A stretch of 64,000 nt of DNA from Streptomyces sp. NBC_01707 (GTDB taxonomy: Bacteria > Actinomycetota > Actinomycetes > Streptomycetales > Streptomycetaceae). The translations under genes were made by a program, and so were the position numbers. Under the pieces are notes generated by a model. The model was not told the DNA's origin and did no database searches. It saw only the letters and a list, made by a program, of their open reading frames with translations. The DNA is taken from the NCBI RefSeq assembly GCF_041438805.1, contig NZ_CP109190.1, forward strand, positions 620,001-684,000, written 5' to 3'. Below, in pieces: positions 33,075 to 42,085 of the stretch (positions are counted from its first letter, which is position 1; each line of letters opens with the position of its first letter).

Positions 33075-33762
33075 ACACCGACCACGCCGAGACGGCCGCG
33101 CCCTCCTCGGCCACGGCCTCGGTGTGCAGGCGGTCCCTGTCGAAGCCCTGCCTGGCCAGCCGCTCCCGATCCCAACCGGCGATCCGCTCGGCATCCGCCT
33201 CCGGGTGAAACTGCACACCCCAGGCCCGCGCCCCGACCCGGAAGGCCTGATGGGGGCAGGCCGCGCTGGACGCCAACCAGGAAGCACCCGGCGGGAGTTC
33301 GGTGATCGCGTCGACGTGCCTCTCGATTGCGGGAACCGTCGCGCCGAGCCCGTACAGCAGCGGATCGTCGGCAGCCTCGGGGCGCAGCCGGATCTCTGTG
33401 CTGCCGAACTCGGGCTGCCCGTGACGCGCCCGTACGCTGCCGCCCGCGACCTGTGCGAGCAACTGGCCACCGAGGCAGATGCCGAGGACGGGCGTGCCGT
33501 CGTCCAGCGCCTGCGCGACGAGGCGGCGGGTGGCGGGGAGCCAGGGCGCGCGCTCGTCGTCGTCCGGCAGGAAGCCGCCGCCGAGCACGAGGAGCGGCCT
33601 GCCGTCGAGCACCTGGGGCAGGACCTCACCCTCGTAGGGACGCAGCACTTCGAGGCCGATTCCCGCCTCGCGCATCCAGGCGCCGACCCGGCCGGGACCG
33701 CCGCTCCTGGTGTTCTGTACGACCACGGCGGTCTGTGCGCCCGGTGCGTGCGAGGGCGTCAT
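33034..33762 (-). CDS. Type 1 (class I) glutamine amidotransferase
   Basis: A 242-residue stand-alone GATase. The nucleophile is C96 in G-I-C-L-G-G-Q and the triad continues with H186 and E188 in V-Q-F-H-P-E-A. Such proteins resemble GuaA N-terminal domains and YfeJ-like or GMP-synthase-like amidotransferases, with or without a partner synthase. ATG 33762 has GGGAG 9-13 bp upstream and is preferred to the open start at 33786. It overlaps benE tail to tail. No synthetase partner is encoded nearby. Confidence 0.9.
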   Translation of the reverse strand: MTPSHAPGAQTAVVVQNTRSGGPGRVGAWMREAGIGLEVLRPYEGEVLPQVLDGRPLLVLGGGFLPDDDERAPWLPATRRLVAQALDDGTPVLGICLGGQLLAQVAGGSVRARHGQPEFGSTEIRLRPEAADDPLLYGLGATVPAIERHVDAITELPPGASWLASSAACPHQAFRVGARAWGVQFHPEADAERIAGWDRERLARQGFDRDRLHTEAVAEEGAAVSAWSVFTRRFAQVCARLP

Positions 33763-34164
33763 CGCCTCAGCTCCCCTGCTCGGCATCTGCGTTCGCTGCG
33801 TTGATCTCTACGTCGTTCAGGCAGCAGATCAGGGTGCGCCGGGCGACGTCAACGGTCCGTCGGCTGCCCCACTCCGAGGGTCGCGTCCCACCTCGCAGCC
33901 GCCGCGACCCGCTTCACCGGCCGGCCACCGCCGAGCGCCATCTGTCCTCGCATCTCCGTGCGGCCACCCTCGCCGACGGCCACGTCGTTGGAAACGAGGC
34001 CGCGATCAGCAGCAAGTTAGCCGGACCACCGCCCCACCGAGGCCCTCACACCGGGCGGAGGCCCACAGAGATCTCCAGTTACGGGAGGCCCTTGTCGTGG
34101 CGAGGAGCAGCCCACCGGTGTCGGTGGCTGATGCGAGAATCCCGGCGAACGCGAGGAGATCATC
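33763..34164. other. Intergenic region
   Basis: About 400 bp between divergent genes (leftward amidotransferase, rightward DUF4259). No gene or clear repeat seen. Confidence 0.45.
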
Positions 34165-34596
34165 ATGGGTACCTGGCACACCGGCCCCTTCGACAACGAC
34201 ACAGCCGCAGACTTCGCCAACGCTCTCGACGACGCCGGACCCGAGGGACGCGAGGCCCTGATCCGCGGTGTCCTCACCCGCACCGTGGACGCCACTGGCT
34301 ACCTCACGGAAGCGGAAGAGGCGGTGGCGGCCGCCGCGCTGATCGCGGCGCAATGCCCGAACGGCGACCCCGTCGATACGCCCTACGGCCCTGAAACATC
34401 GATGCCGGCCTTCCCCAGCGATCTTCGGACACTCGCCGACGAGGCCCTCGCCCGTATCGTCAGCGACGAGTCCGGGCTGGTCTCGAGCTGGGTCGACCCA
34501 GGTGACGGAAGGCAATGGCGTGCAGCGCTGAGCCGCCTTCGCTCCGTGCTCGCCCCGCCGCCACCCACGATCCCGCTCTTCGACGTGGGGCCATGA
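34165..34596 (+). CDS. DUF4259 domain protein
   Basis: A 143-residue acidic protein opening with M-G-T-W-H-T-G-P-F-D-N-D-T-A-A-D-F, the DUF4259 signature, followed by E-A-E-E-A-V-A-A-A-A-L-I-A-A (about 50-63). The family is soluble and of unknown function. ATG 34165 has GAGGAG about 9 bp upstream. It ends 26 bp from the convergent toxin gene. Confidence 0.9.
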   Translation: MGTWHTGPFDNDTAADFANALDDAGPEGREALIRGVLTRTVDATGYLTEAEEAVAAAALIAAQCPNGDPVDTPYGPETSMPAFPSDLRTLADEALARIVSDESGLVSSWVDPGDGRQWRAALSRLRSVLAPPPPTIPLFDVGP

Positions 34597-34622
34597 CGCC
34601 GCGTCACCAGCTGGCGGCGGAG

Positions 34623-35000
34623 CTACGGGCGCCAGGTGCGCAGCAGTTCGGCGATGCGGCCGGCGGTACAGCGGGGGTCGTACAGCTCGCGGGCCAGGCC
34701 GACTAGCTGCTCGCGCGTGGGGTCGACAGGTATGCCGCTGGCGTTCAGGTACATCGCGGCCACGGTGCACGCGACGGTGAGGTTGGAGCGCTCCAGCCAG
34801 CGGCAACAGCCAAGGGTGTGAACCAGGGCGGCAGCTCGGGCGTAGGGCCCTCCGTACACCGGCTGTTCGAGCAGTTCGGCACGGTGGCGAGAGACGGCCG
34901 CAATCGGGACACCGAGATCATCGGGCGCGGGATCGCGATGGCCGGCTCGTTCGGTGACCTCCAGGATCCAGGACAGGTCAACATGCAGCGACAAGCTCAC
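34623..35000 (-). CDS. Fic/Doc-like toxin with degenerate active motif
   Basis: A 125-residue protein starting at GTG 35000 with H-V-D-L-S-W-I-L-E-V. It has the size and helical pattern of death-on-curing toxins (Y-G-G-P-Y-A-R-A-A-A-L-V-H-T). The catalytic H-P-F-x-D-G-N-K-R loop is replaced by L-E-R-S-N-L-T-V-A, keeping only the Asn. The C-terminus has A-A-M-Y-L-N-A-S-G, normal for Fic folds. Its start overlaps the antitoxin stop by 4 bp (GTGA). Kinase or AMPylase activity of the Doc type is doubtful; a repurposed fold is possible. Confidence 0.78.
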   Translation of the reverse strand: MSLSLHVDLSWILEVTERAGHRDPAPDDLGVPIAAVSRHRAELLEQPVYGGPYARAAALVHTLGCCRWLERSNLTVACTVAAMYLNASGIPVDPTREQLVGLARELYDPRCTAGRIAELLRTWRP

Positions 35001-35260
35001 GCAGCGGCGCCCCGGGCGTTCGGGGCGGAGGCGTACTGCGCGTCGAGGTCGGCTTCCAGATCGGCGAGGAAGTCGCCGTGACGGTCGATGAGGCGCTGGG
35101 CCGCAGCCATGCCCGCCGCGCGGGCACCACTGGTGTCCTCGGCGATGAGGCGCTCCACGTAGCGATTGAAATCCAGTCCACGCGCGGCCGCGGCATCCTT
35201 GCCGGCGGCGAGCACGTCCGGCTCCAGCCGCAGCTGTGTCTGCTTCTTCGAGCTGCTCAT
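34997..35260 (-). CDS. Antitoxin of the Fic/Doc-like module
   Basis: An 87-residue protein. The N-terminal 40 residues (Q-L-R-L-E-P-D-V-L-A-A-G-K-D-A-A, F-N-R-Y-V-E-R-L-I-A) look like a ribbon-helix-helix DNA-binding domain; the helical C-terminus probably binds the toxin. The ATG at 35260 lacks a Shine-Dalgarno sequence, and TACCTT lies about 8 bp upstream, so a leaderless or short-leader transcript is plausible. Gene order antitoxin-toxin with overlap is standard for type II modules. Confidence 0.8.
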   Translation of the reverse strand: MSSSKKQTQLRLEPDVLAAGKDAAAARGLDFNRYVERLIAEDTSGARAAGMAAAQRLIDRHGDFLADLEADLDAQYASAPNARGAAA

Positions 35261-35268
35261 AAGGACAA

Positions 35269-35287
35269 GGTAGCAGGGTGGTAGCAG
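35269..35287 (-). promoter_or_regulatory. Tandem 8-bp direct repeat before the antitoxin gene
   Basis: GGTAGCAG occurs at 35269-35276 and again at 35280-35287 (plus-strand reading), an 11-bp period just upstream of the antitoxin start. This spacing is near one helical turn, as expected for cooperative binding of ribbon-helix-helix dimers. Confidence 0.45.
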
Positions 35288-35651
35288 AAGGGCGAGACGT
35301 TCGGGGAACCGGCGAGGGGCAAGGCTGTGACCGGCACCTCCCGCCGGGGCTGTCGGTCGCAGTGACGTGCAACGACTTTCCCTTGCCATGGATCTTCGGC
35401 CGGCAAGATCGGTTCGCCGTGAAAAGTCCGGGGGTCGACGAACGTCTGCTACCACTCCGAAAATCAGGCACTGCGGTCGTACTCCGAAACCAGCGGGTTC
35501 CAGGGCCCTGAGGGTCGTCCTCCCGCGCATCTGCTGGGGCGGTGGAGTTCTCGGCGAACCGGGTTGCGGGTCCGGTCAAGGAGTCTTCTCGTGGGCCGTA
35601 TCGACCAGTTGCCCGGCCTGCATACTGGGGCCAGTCGATCAGGGGGGTCTG
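35288..35651. other. Intergenic region
   Basis: About 360 bp between the divergent antitoxin gene and the mycothiol-isomerase-like gene. No supported gene or repeat. Confidence 0.45.
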
Positions 35652-36290
35652 ATGAGTTCCACAGACGCGTATCTTGACGCTGCGGCCCAGGCGGTGACGT
35701 TGCTCGGTGCGCCGGAAGTCGCAGCTTGCTGGGAGAAGACCAGCGCGCTGGAAGGAATGACGGTCAGCGCTCTGGCCGGCCATCTCGCCTACCAGGTCTT
35801 CAGCGTGACTCCAGCCCTGCAGGAACCCACGTCACAGGAGGTGACGCCGATCCCGCTTCTCGAGCACTACGCCCGTGCCGAGTGGATCGATGCGCCACTT
35901 GACGGCGAGGTGAACACCGGCATTCGGGCGAAGGGTGAGGACATCGCGTCCGAGGGCGCCCGACTGCTGCTGAAGCGCGCCCGCGCGGCACTGGCCGAAC
36001 AGCAGGCTGCCCTTCCGATGGTTCGGGGTGGCTCGGTCGTGTTCATGCCCCAGACGGGGTGGGCTCTGAGTCTCGACGACTTCCTCGTGACGCGCACGAT
36101 GGAACTCGCCGTACACATGGACGACCTGGCCGTCAGCGTGGGAATCGCTACGCCGGAACTCTCGACCACCGCATTTGATCCCGTGCTCACGTTGCTGGTC
36201 ACACTCGCCGCGCGCCGACACGGTCAAGTGGCGCTGCTGCGCGCCCTGGCCCGCGCGGAGCGAGCCCCATCTGCGATCAACGCGCTCTGA
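35652..36290 (+). CDS. Maleylpyruvate isomerase N-terminal (DinB-like) family protein
   Basis: A 212-residue helical-bundle protein of the mycothiol-dependent maleylpyruvate isomerase/DinB superfamily. M-T-V-S-A-L-A-G-H-L-A-Y-Q near residues 36-48 contains the first metal-ligand histidine, and T-M-E-L-A-V-H-M-D-D-L near 151-161 the second (E-x-x-x-H-x-x-D). Family members catalyse mycothiol-dependent reactions or bind metals in actinobacteria. ATG 35652 follows an AGGGGGG ribosome site. The specific substrate is unknown. Confidence 0.85.
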   Translation: MSSTDAYLDAAAQAVTLLGAPEVAACWEKTSALEGMTVSALAGHLAYQVFSVTPALQEPTSQEVTPIPLLEHYARAEWIDAPLDGEVNTGIRAKGEDIASEGARLLLKRARAALAEQQAALPMVRGGSVVFMPQTGWALSLDDFLVTRTMELAVHMDDLAVSVGIATPELSTTAFDPVLTLLVTLAARRHGQVALLRALARAERAPSAINAL

Positions 36291-36843
36291 GCTTCAGACC
36301 TCAAGGTCGCCACCAGGACGGCCGGGGAACCAAGGCCGCACCCCGTCATCAGGCTGCACCGTGCCCCGACGTGGCGGTCGACGACGAAACCGCCGAGGAC
36401 CGCACCGGCGATCGATCTCGTCGCCGACACGACTGCATGGCTCGAGCAACTCATCCTGGACCGCAGGGAATTCCTACCCCTACGACACCGTCCGCCTGCA
36501 GGAGTCGGACAGCTCGCCGCTCGACCATCGCGGCTCTCTTGACCTCAAGTCGCAATGGGTCCTACATTTTTGAGATGTTCTTAAGTGTGTTCTCGATTCA
36601 TGAACGTGAACCACTTCTCACACGCGTACCCGTCCCCGCCCAGGTGGATGCGGCGGCACCCACCATCGACACGCACTGGCCATGGAGGTCCAAGGCCCTC
36701 GTCCGGCCCGGGGCCCACTCGTTCGCGGACTGATCCGTGCAGGTCCCCAAAAGGGCCGAGGCTGGGCGTCGAACTCGGCCGTGACGCACTGGCCCGGCTG
36801 CACAAGCATGCGAGTTTTCCGGACAGAAGGGAACCAGCGCCTG
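36291..36843. other. Intergenic region with possible gene debris
   Basis: About 550 bp before the oxidoreductase gene. A short plus-strand stretch near 36411-36540 reads A-I-D-L-V-A-D-T-T-A-W-L-E-Q-L and then stops; it may be debris of an unidentified gene. An AT-richer segment near 36550-36600 could hold the promoter of the downstream gene. Confidence 0.4.
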
Positions 36844-39087
36844 ATGCGTAAGGAAAGCGTTCACAGCGACGTCACCGTCGTCGGCGGCGGCCTGGCCGGA
36901 GTGTGCGCCGCGATCGCTGCCGCCCGGCTGGGCCGTACCGTGGCGCTGATACACAACCGACCGGTGCTGGGGGGCAATTCGAGTAGCGAGGTACGGGTGT
37001 GGGTGTGCGGGGCGACTGCCCACGGGGTACACCGCTGGGCCCGCGAGACCGGCATCATGGGCGAGCTGTACCTGGAGAATCAATACCGGAACCCGGAGGG
37101 CAATCCCTATTACTGGGACCAGGTCGTCCTGGATGCCGTGCTCGCCGAGTCGAATCTACGACTCTTCCTCAACACTGATGTCCGTGACATCACCGCGGAA
37201 CACGGAAGCCGGATCGAGTCGGTCACCGGTTGGACCATGGGCGCCGAGAGGCTGACCACGTTCACTTCACCGGTCTTCGTCGACTGTACCGGCGACGGCC
37301 TGATCGGCTATCTCGCGGGAGCGGACCATCGCATCGGACGCGAGTCCCGCGCGGAGCACGGCGAGGAGTGGGCGCCGCCGGAGCCCGACCGACAACTGCT
37401 CGGCAGCACCATCCTGTTCTATACGAAGGACGCCGGACGCCCGGTGAAGTATGTGCCTCCGTCCTTCGCGAAGAACATCCTGGACACGCCCATTCCCGAG
37501 CACCGGTTGATCCGTACCGGTGACAACGGCTGCGACTACTGGTGGGTGGAATGGGGCGGCCGACTCGACACGGTGGACGACAACGAGCGCATCCGCGACG
37601 AGCTGTGGTCCGTCATCCACGGGATCTGGGACCACATCAAGAACAGCGGCAGATTCGACGCCGGCAATCTCACTCTGGAGTGGGTCGGAGCCATCCCCGG
37701 CAAGCGTGAGTACCGGCGCTTCCTCGGCGACCACGTGCTGACCCAGACCGAGGTGATGGCCCAGAGTCCTTTCGACGACAGGATCGCGTTCGGCGGCTGG
37801 TCGGTGGACCTGCATCCGGTCGAGGGCATGTATGCCCAGGAACCAGGTGCCCGTCAGCGCTACTCCGACGGCGTGTACCACATCCCCTTCCGCAGCATCT
37901 ATTCACGGAACGTCGACAACCTGCTCTTCGCCGGGCGCAACATCTCCGCCACCCACATCGCGTTCGGATCCACCCGGGTCATGGCCACCTGCGCCACCCT
38001 CGGCGAGGCCGCAGGAACGGGCGCGGCTCTCTGTGCGGCACTCGGCGTGACACCCCGCGAGCTGCACGACGGACAGTTGACGCTTCTTCAGCAGACCCTG
38101 CTCCGACAGGACGCCTCATTGATGGGCGTGCCCAACACCGACCCGGACGACCTTGCCCGCGCGGCACGCGCCTGCGCCTCCAGCACGCTCACCCGGCTCG
38201 CCGTGGAGCCGGTGCCCGATGCCACCACCACGCCGTTGCCGCTGGACCGTGATCTCGCCTTCGTGCTTCCCGTCGATCCGCGCCTGGACGACGTGGCACT
38301 GCTGGTCGACGTACACAACGCCACCGAGCTGACCATCGAGCTCTGGGACACGCTGCGCGGCGAGAACGCCGTACCCGCCCGCCGTCTGATCTCCAGCACG
38401 GTGCCCGCCCCTGAAGGCAAGGAGCAGTGGGTGTCCGCCCATCTGCCCTGGCAACCGGACGAGCCGCGCAACGCCGTCGTGATCGTACGGGCCGATCCGC
38501 ACGCCTATCTGCACCTCGTCGACCAGCGGCGTACGGGGGTGCTCTGCCTGGCCCGTAAGCTCGCCGGTGAGTCGGGAGTCGACCACGACATCCCGGAGGA
38601 GAACGGCCAGGCAGTCGCCGAGTGGGTCGCCCGGGGCCTGCGCCGGCGCAGCTTCTGCTTCCGCGCCGGACCGACCCGGGCGTATGACCCGGACAAGACC
38701 GTCGGCGGCTACCAGCGGCCCTTCGGTGGACCGCAGATGTGGCACGCGGGCGAGCGGGGCGAGGCGTGGCTGCGGCTCGACTGGGACGCCCCGGTGGAGA
38801 TCGGCGCGGTGCACCTCGTGCTCGACGACGACGTGGACGAGTACCTCAACAATCTCCACAGGCATCGAACGGAGTTCGAGATCATGCCGGAGCTGGTCCG
38901 TGACTACCGCATCGAGGTACTGGCGGACGGCGGCGGGTGGACGCCGGTCGCCCGGGAGACCGGCAACCGCCGCCGGCACCGGATACACCGGTTCGCCCCG
39001 TTCCGGACGACCGCGCTGCGGGTGGTGGTGGAGGCGACGAACGGCGCATCAGAGGCGCGCATTGTGGCGCTGCGCGCCTATGCATGA
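36844..39087 (+). CDS. FAD-dependent oxidoreductase with discoidin-like C-terminus
   Basis: A 747-residue cytoplasmic flavoprotein of the FAD_oxidored (pfam12831-like) type. The FAD dinucleotide motif is G14-G-G-L-A-G19 in V-T-V-V-G-G-G, followed by R-P-V-L-G-G-N-S-S-S-E-V (about 39-50) and D-C-T-G-D-G-L-I (about 146-153). The second FAD contact, L-L-F-A-G-R-N-I-S, is near 360. About residues 600-747 look like a discoidin/F5-8C-type beta-sandwich (W-L-R-L-D-W-D-A-P-V-E-I-G-A-V). No signal peptide is visible. It is the leftmost gene of the carbohydrate locus and converges on the GH2 gene, so a role in oxidising an imported sugar is inferred. Confidence 0.88.
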   Translation: MRKESVHSDVTVVGGGLAGVCAAIAAARLGRTVALIHNRPVLGGNSSSEVRVWVCGATAHGVHRWARETGIMGELYLENQYRNPEGNPYYWDQVVLDAVLAESNLRLFLNTDVRDITAEHGSRIESVTGWTMGAERLTTFTSPVFVDCTGDGLIGYLAGADHRIGRESRAEHGEEWAPPEPDRQLLGSTILFYTKDAGRPVKYVPPSFAKNILDTPIPEHRLIRTGDNGCDYWWVEWGGRLDTVDDNERIRDELWSVIHGIWDHIKNSGRFDAGNLTLEWVGAIPGKREYRRFLGDHVLTQTEVMAQSPFDDRIAFGGWSVDLHPVEGMYAQEPGARQRYSDGVYHIPFRSIYSRNVDNLLFAGRNISATHIAFGSTRVMATCATLGEAAGTGAALCAALGVTPRELHDGQLTLLQQTLLRQDASLMGVPNTDPDDLARAARACASSTLTRLAVEPVPDATTTPLPLDRDLAFVLPVDPRLDDVALLVDVHNATELTIELWDTLRGENAVPARRLISSTVPAPEGKEQWVSAHLPWQPDEPRNAVVIVRADPHAYLHLVDQRRTGVLCLARKLAGESGVDHDIPEENGQAVAEWVARGLRRRSFCFRAGPTRAYDPDKTVGGYQRPFGGPQMWHAGERGEAWLRLDWDAPVEIGAVHLVLDDDVDEYLNNLHRHRTEFEIMPELVRDYRIEVLADGGGWTPVARETGNRRRHRIHRFAPFRTTALRVVVEATNGASEARIVALRAYA

Positions 39088-39180
39088 TCCGTTGTCTGCC
39101 GCCGGCCGCGGGCGCAGGCAGGTCGGGCACACGCGTGCCGGCCGGGATGGCTCTCCGGTACGGCCACAGCGAGCCTGTTC

Positions 39181-41970
39181 CTACAGGGTCCTTGTCTCCA
39201 TCCACTCCGACCAGGCGCTGGCCACACCGTCGGCGCGCAGGGCACGGATACGGACCCGCACCTGGCGCCCGGAGCCCAGACCCTCGATTCGGCTGAAGCC
39301 GCGCAGCGGGGTGGTCCAGGAGCGGATCCGTTCACCGCCGCGGGCATCGGCTGCCTCGATGACGCAGGCTCGGTCCGCGCCCGCGCCGCGCCAGTGGAGA
39401 ACGGCACCCCCCGGCACCGGCTTCAGTGCCTGCGCATCGGGCGGCAGCGGTCCGGCGTCCGCCCGGAGGGTGATCCCGGTCCTCCATGCGGAGGCGGTCT
39501 CGCCCGCCGCGCAAACGGCGACGACGCGCACCCGGTACGAGGTTCCGTCCAGCAGACCCGTGATGTCGGCGTGGCCGTCCTTGTGGACGGTGCGGGAGCG
39601 AGTCACCGTGCCGGTGGCTTCCTCAGCCGCCTCGGCACGGTAGGAGTCGGCTCCCGCCACATGGTCGAAAACCACCCGCAGGGCACGGTCAGCCGCAACG
39701 GTCTGAGCGACGCAGGGGGTGGCCGGCGCGGCCAGAAAGTGTTCGGCGACGGCGACTTCGTACCCCTGCGGATCGACCAGCCCCACGCGCTCGGTGATGG
39801 CCTCCTTGCCCAGTCCTCCCTCCGTCCGCCATGCGACGTCCCGGCTGAAGGCCACGCCGTCCGGGGCAATGTCCGGCAGTGGGACACGACGTTCGGCGAC
39901 GGTGGCGCCGCAGGCGGCCACCGCACGCCAGTGCAGCCGGTGGTCGCGCAGAACGCGGCTGGGCAGCTCGCCCGCGCTCCGCGGGACGACCGTGATCCGG
40001 GTGCCGCTGTCCGTTGACGTCAGCAACAGTCCTCCGACCGGGGCGAAGGCGACGCGCATCTGGTCGTAGCTGCGCTTGAGCCCACCCCATTCGGTCTGCA
40101 CGCCCCACCCGCGCAGCTGGTTGACGGAGGTCCCCTGGAAGCGGCTGCGGTAGTCGTCGAAGGTCCATCGGGAGGCACCGATCACCCACGGCAGGAGGGA
40201 CAGCTCCGCCGGGATTCCGTCGTCGTGGCGTGAGGCGTACTCGAGGCTCTCCCGGGCGGGGGTGAAGGTGTAACCGTCGCTGCTGAACTCGCTGACGAAG
40301 ACCGGCTTGTCCGGGTAATGAATGCGCAGCTGCCGCAGCCGCTCCGCGTAGTCCCGGTACATGTTGATCGCGATGAAGTCGGTGTACTGGAGGGCCTCGT
40401 CCTGCGGGCCCTCGATCTCGCTGAAAGTGTTGCTGACATACGTCAGGGGGCGCGAGTCGTCGAGCTCGGCGCGGGTGTGGTCGATCAACGCCCTGACGAA
40501 GTTCCGGCCCACTTCCTCGGTGCCCTTGATCTCGTTCGCCACGGACCATGCGCATATGGAGGGGTGGTTGGCGTCCCGGTGCACCATCTCCCTCAGTTCG
40601 GGTATCCAGCGCTCGGGGTCGAGGCAGACTTCCTGCCCCCAGACGGAGATCTCGGCGATGTTGAGCATCCCGACCTCGTCGAGGTGGTCGAGGAGATCGG
40701 GCGACTGGGGAACGTGGTGGATGCGGGTCATGTCCGCCCCGGCCCGCTTCATGTGGCCGATCTCGGCGCGGATGACCGACAGCGGCTCGGTGCCGCCGTG
40801 CACGCGGTCGCCGGGGACGCGGTTGAAGCCCACGGTGCGGACGCGTTCGCCATTGAGCATCAGGCCGTCCGGCAATATGTCGATCCTGCGGATGCCGAAG
40901 CGGTCGGAGAGGGCATAGGAAAGCTCGTCGCCCTCGCTGAGGGTGACGGTGGAACGGTAGAGCGTCGGGTGGTCCAGTGACCACAGTTCGTACGAACCCG
41001 CGGGCAGGACGGTTGTCAGGCGTACGGTCTTCGTGGAGCGAGCTGGCACGGTGACGTCCCGGCCGGCGGGTGGCTCGGCGCGCAGCGCTCCGCAGTGCAG
41101 GGCCCGCCCCTCCGTACAGGTGAGCGTTCCGTCGAGGCGTACGGGCCGGTCGTGATCGAGGGCATTGGACACGGTGACCTCCGTGGTCACCTCGGCGGTG
41201 CCGTCCGCCGACCGGGGGTTGGCGGTGACCTGCTGCCGTTCGATGCGCACTGCTGGGTCGACGGTGAGGGTGACAGGGCGGGAGATTCCTCCCCACAGCC
41301 AGCCGGCGCCGACAGCCTCGTCGTTGTTGGCCCTGACGGTGAGGATGTTGGCGCTGCCGTCGGTCGTCAACAGCTCGGTGACGTCGTACTCGAAGGGCGT
41401 GTATCCGCCGATGTGGGTACCGAGCCGGATGTCGCCCAGCCAGACCGTCGCGGTGTAGCAGACGGCTTCGAAGTGGAGCCGTGCGACCTGCGCGGCGCCG
41501 AGTCGGGGTGTGTCGAAGGTCCTTCGGTACCAGGCGTCGCCCTGGTGGTCGGCGTACCTGTCGTGCACGTCCCAACTGCCTGGTACGGGCAGCCTGTCCC
41601 ACGCGGCCGCCTCGGGGTCGGTCGTGAATTCCCAGATTCCCCCAAGGTCGGTGGTGTGCCGCCCGGCAGGGATCTGGTGCCCGGGCCCGGCACGATCGGG
41701 AGCAGGAGCACACAATGCGGGAGCGGCCGGGGCTGCGGGCTCATCGGCGGTGTCGCCCTGGTTCGTCCCGCCCGCCGGCGGAGTGTTCTTCGGGCGTGAG
41801 AGCCGGCCGATCTCCTCGTCGGGGGACGGCAGAGGTCCTACGGCGTCCCCGGCGTCGTACGTGCTGTCCGGAGTACCGGTGACTCGGCCCGTGGCGGCTA
41901 GGGCCAAGGGCACGTCGGCGGTGGGAGGCCGGGCCGGCCACGCTGGAACGGAGTGGCCGTCACTGGTCAT
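39181..41970 (-). CDS. Glycoside hydrolase family 2 protein with C-terminal fibronectin III domains
   Basis: A 929-residue GH2 enzyme (beta-galactosidase/glucuronidase-like). Domains are a disordered N-terminal 100 residues, the sugar-binding jelly roll (about 105-235, W-Y-R-R-T-F, N-N-D-E), the immunoglobulin-like domain, the TIM barrel (about 360-640) and two fibronectin type III-like repeats (about 735-929). The acid/base is E480 in A-W-S-V-A-N-E and the nucleophile E561 in V-F-V-S-E-F. No signal peptide is present, so it should act on imported oligosaccharides. ATG 41970 follows a GGAGG site; the longer frame to 42066 overlaps the LacI gene end less plausibly. Confidence 0.93.
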   Translation of the reverse strand: MTSDGHSVPAWPARPPTADVPLALAATGRVTGTPDSTYDAGDAVGPLPSPDEEIGRLSRPKNTPPAGGTNQGDTADEPAAPAAPALCAPAPDRAGPGHQIPAGRHTTDLGGIWEFTTDPEAAAWDRLPVPGSWDVHDRYADHQGDAWYRRTFDTPRLGAAQVARLHFEAVCYTATVWLGDIRLGTHIGGYTPFEYDVTELLTTDGSANILTVRANNDEAVGAGWLWGGISRPVTLTVDPAVRIERQQVTANPRSADGTAEVTTEVTVSNALDHDRPVRLDGTLTCTEGRALHCGALRAEPPAGRDVTVPARSTKTVRLTTVLPAGSYELWSLDHPTLYRSTVTLSEGDELSYALSDRFGIRRIDILPDGLMLNGERVRTVGFNRVPGDRVHGGTEPLSVIRAEIGHMKRAGADMTRIHHVPQSPDLLDHLDEVGMLNIAEISVWGQEVCLDPERWIPELREMVHRDANHPSICAWSVANEIKGTEEVGRNFVRALIDHTRAELDDSRPLTYVSNTFSEIEGPQDEALQYTDFIAINMYRDYAERLRQLRIHYPDKPVFVSEFSSDGYTFTPARESLEYASRHDDGIPAELSLLPWVIGASRWTFDDYRSRFQGTSVNQLRGWGVQTEWGGLKRSYDQMRVAFAPVGGLLLTSTDSGTRITVVPRSAGELPSRVLRDHRLHWRAVAACGATVAERRVPLPDIAPDGVAFSRDVAWRTEGGLGKEAITERVGLVDPQGYEVAVAEHFLAAPATPCVAQTVAADRALRVVFDHVAGADSYRAEAAEEATGTVTRSRTVHKDGHADITGLLDGTSYRVRVVAVCAAGETASAWRTGITLRADAGPLPPDAQALKPVPGGAVLHWRGAGADRACVIEAADARGGERIRSWTTPLRGFSRIEGLGSGRQVRVRIRALRADGVASAWSEWMETRTL

Positions 41971-42085
41971 CGTGGTCCCTCCTCGACGGATCGGTCCGAG
42001 CCCGTGGTTCCTGTGTGCATGAGGTGTTGCTCCTCTGCCGAGCCGGATGGGCGGGCGGATTGGCACGGACCTCGAACCGGAGCGG

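Noticed and set aside
39689..41713. 674-codon frame within the GH2 gene, same strand but wrong phase
   Set aside because: Composition is Arg/Pro-rich frameshift translation of the GH2 codons.
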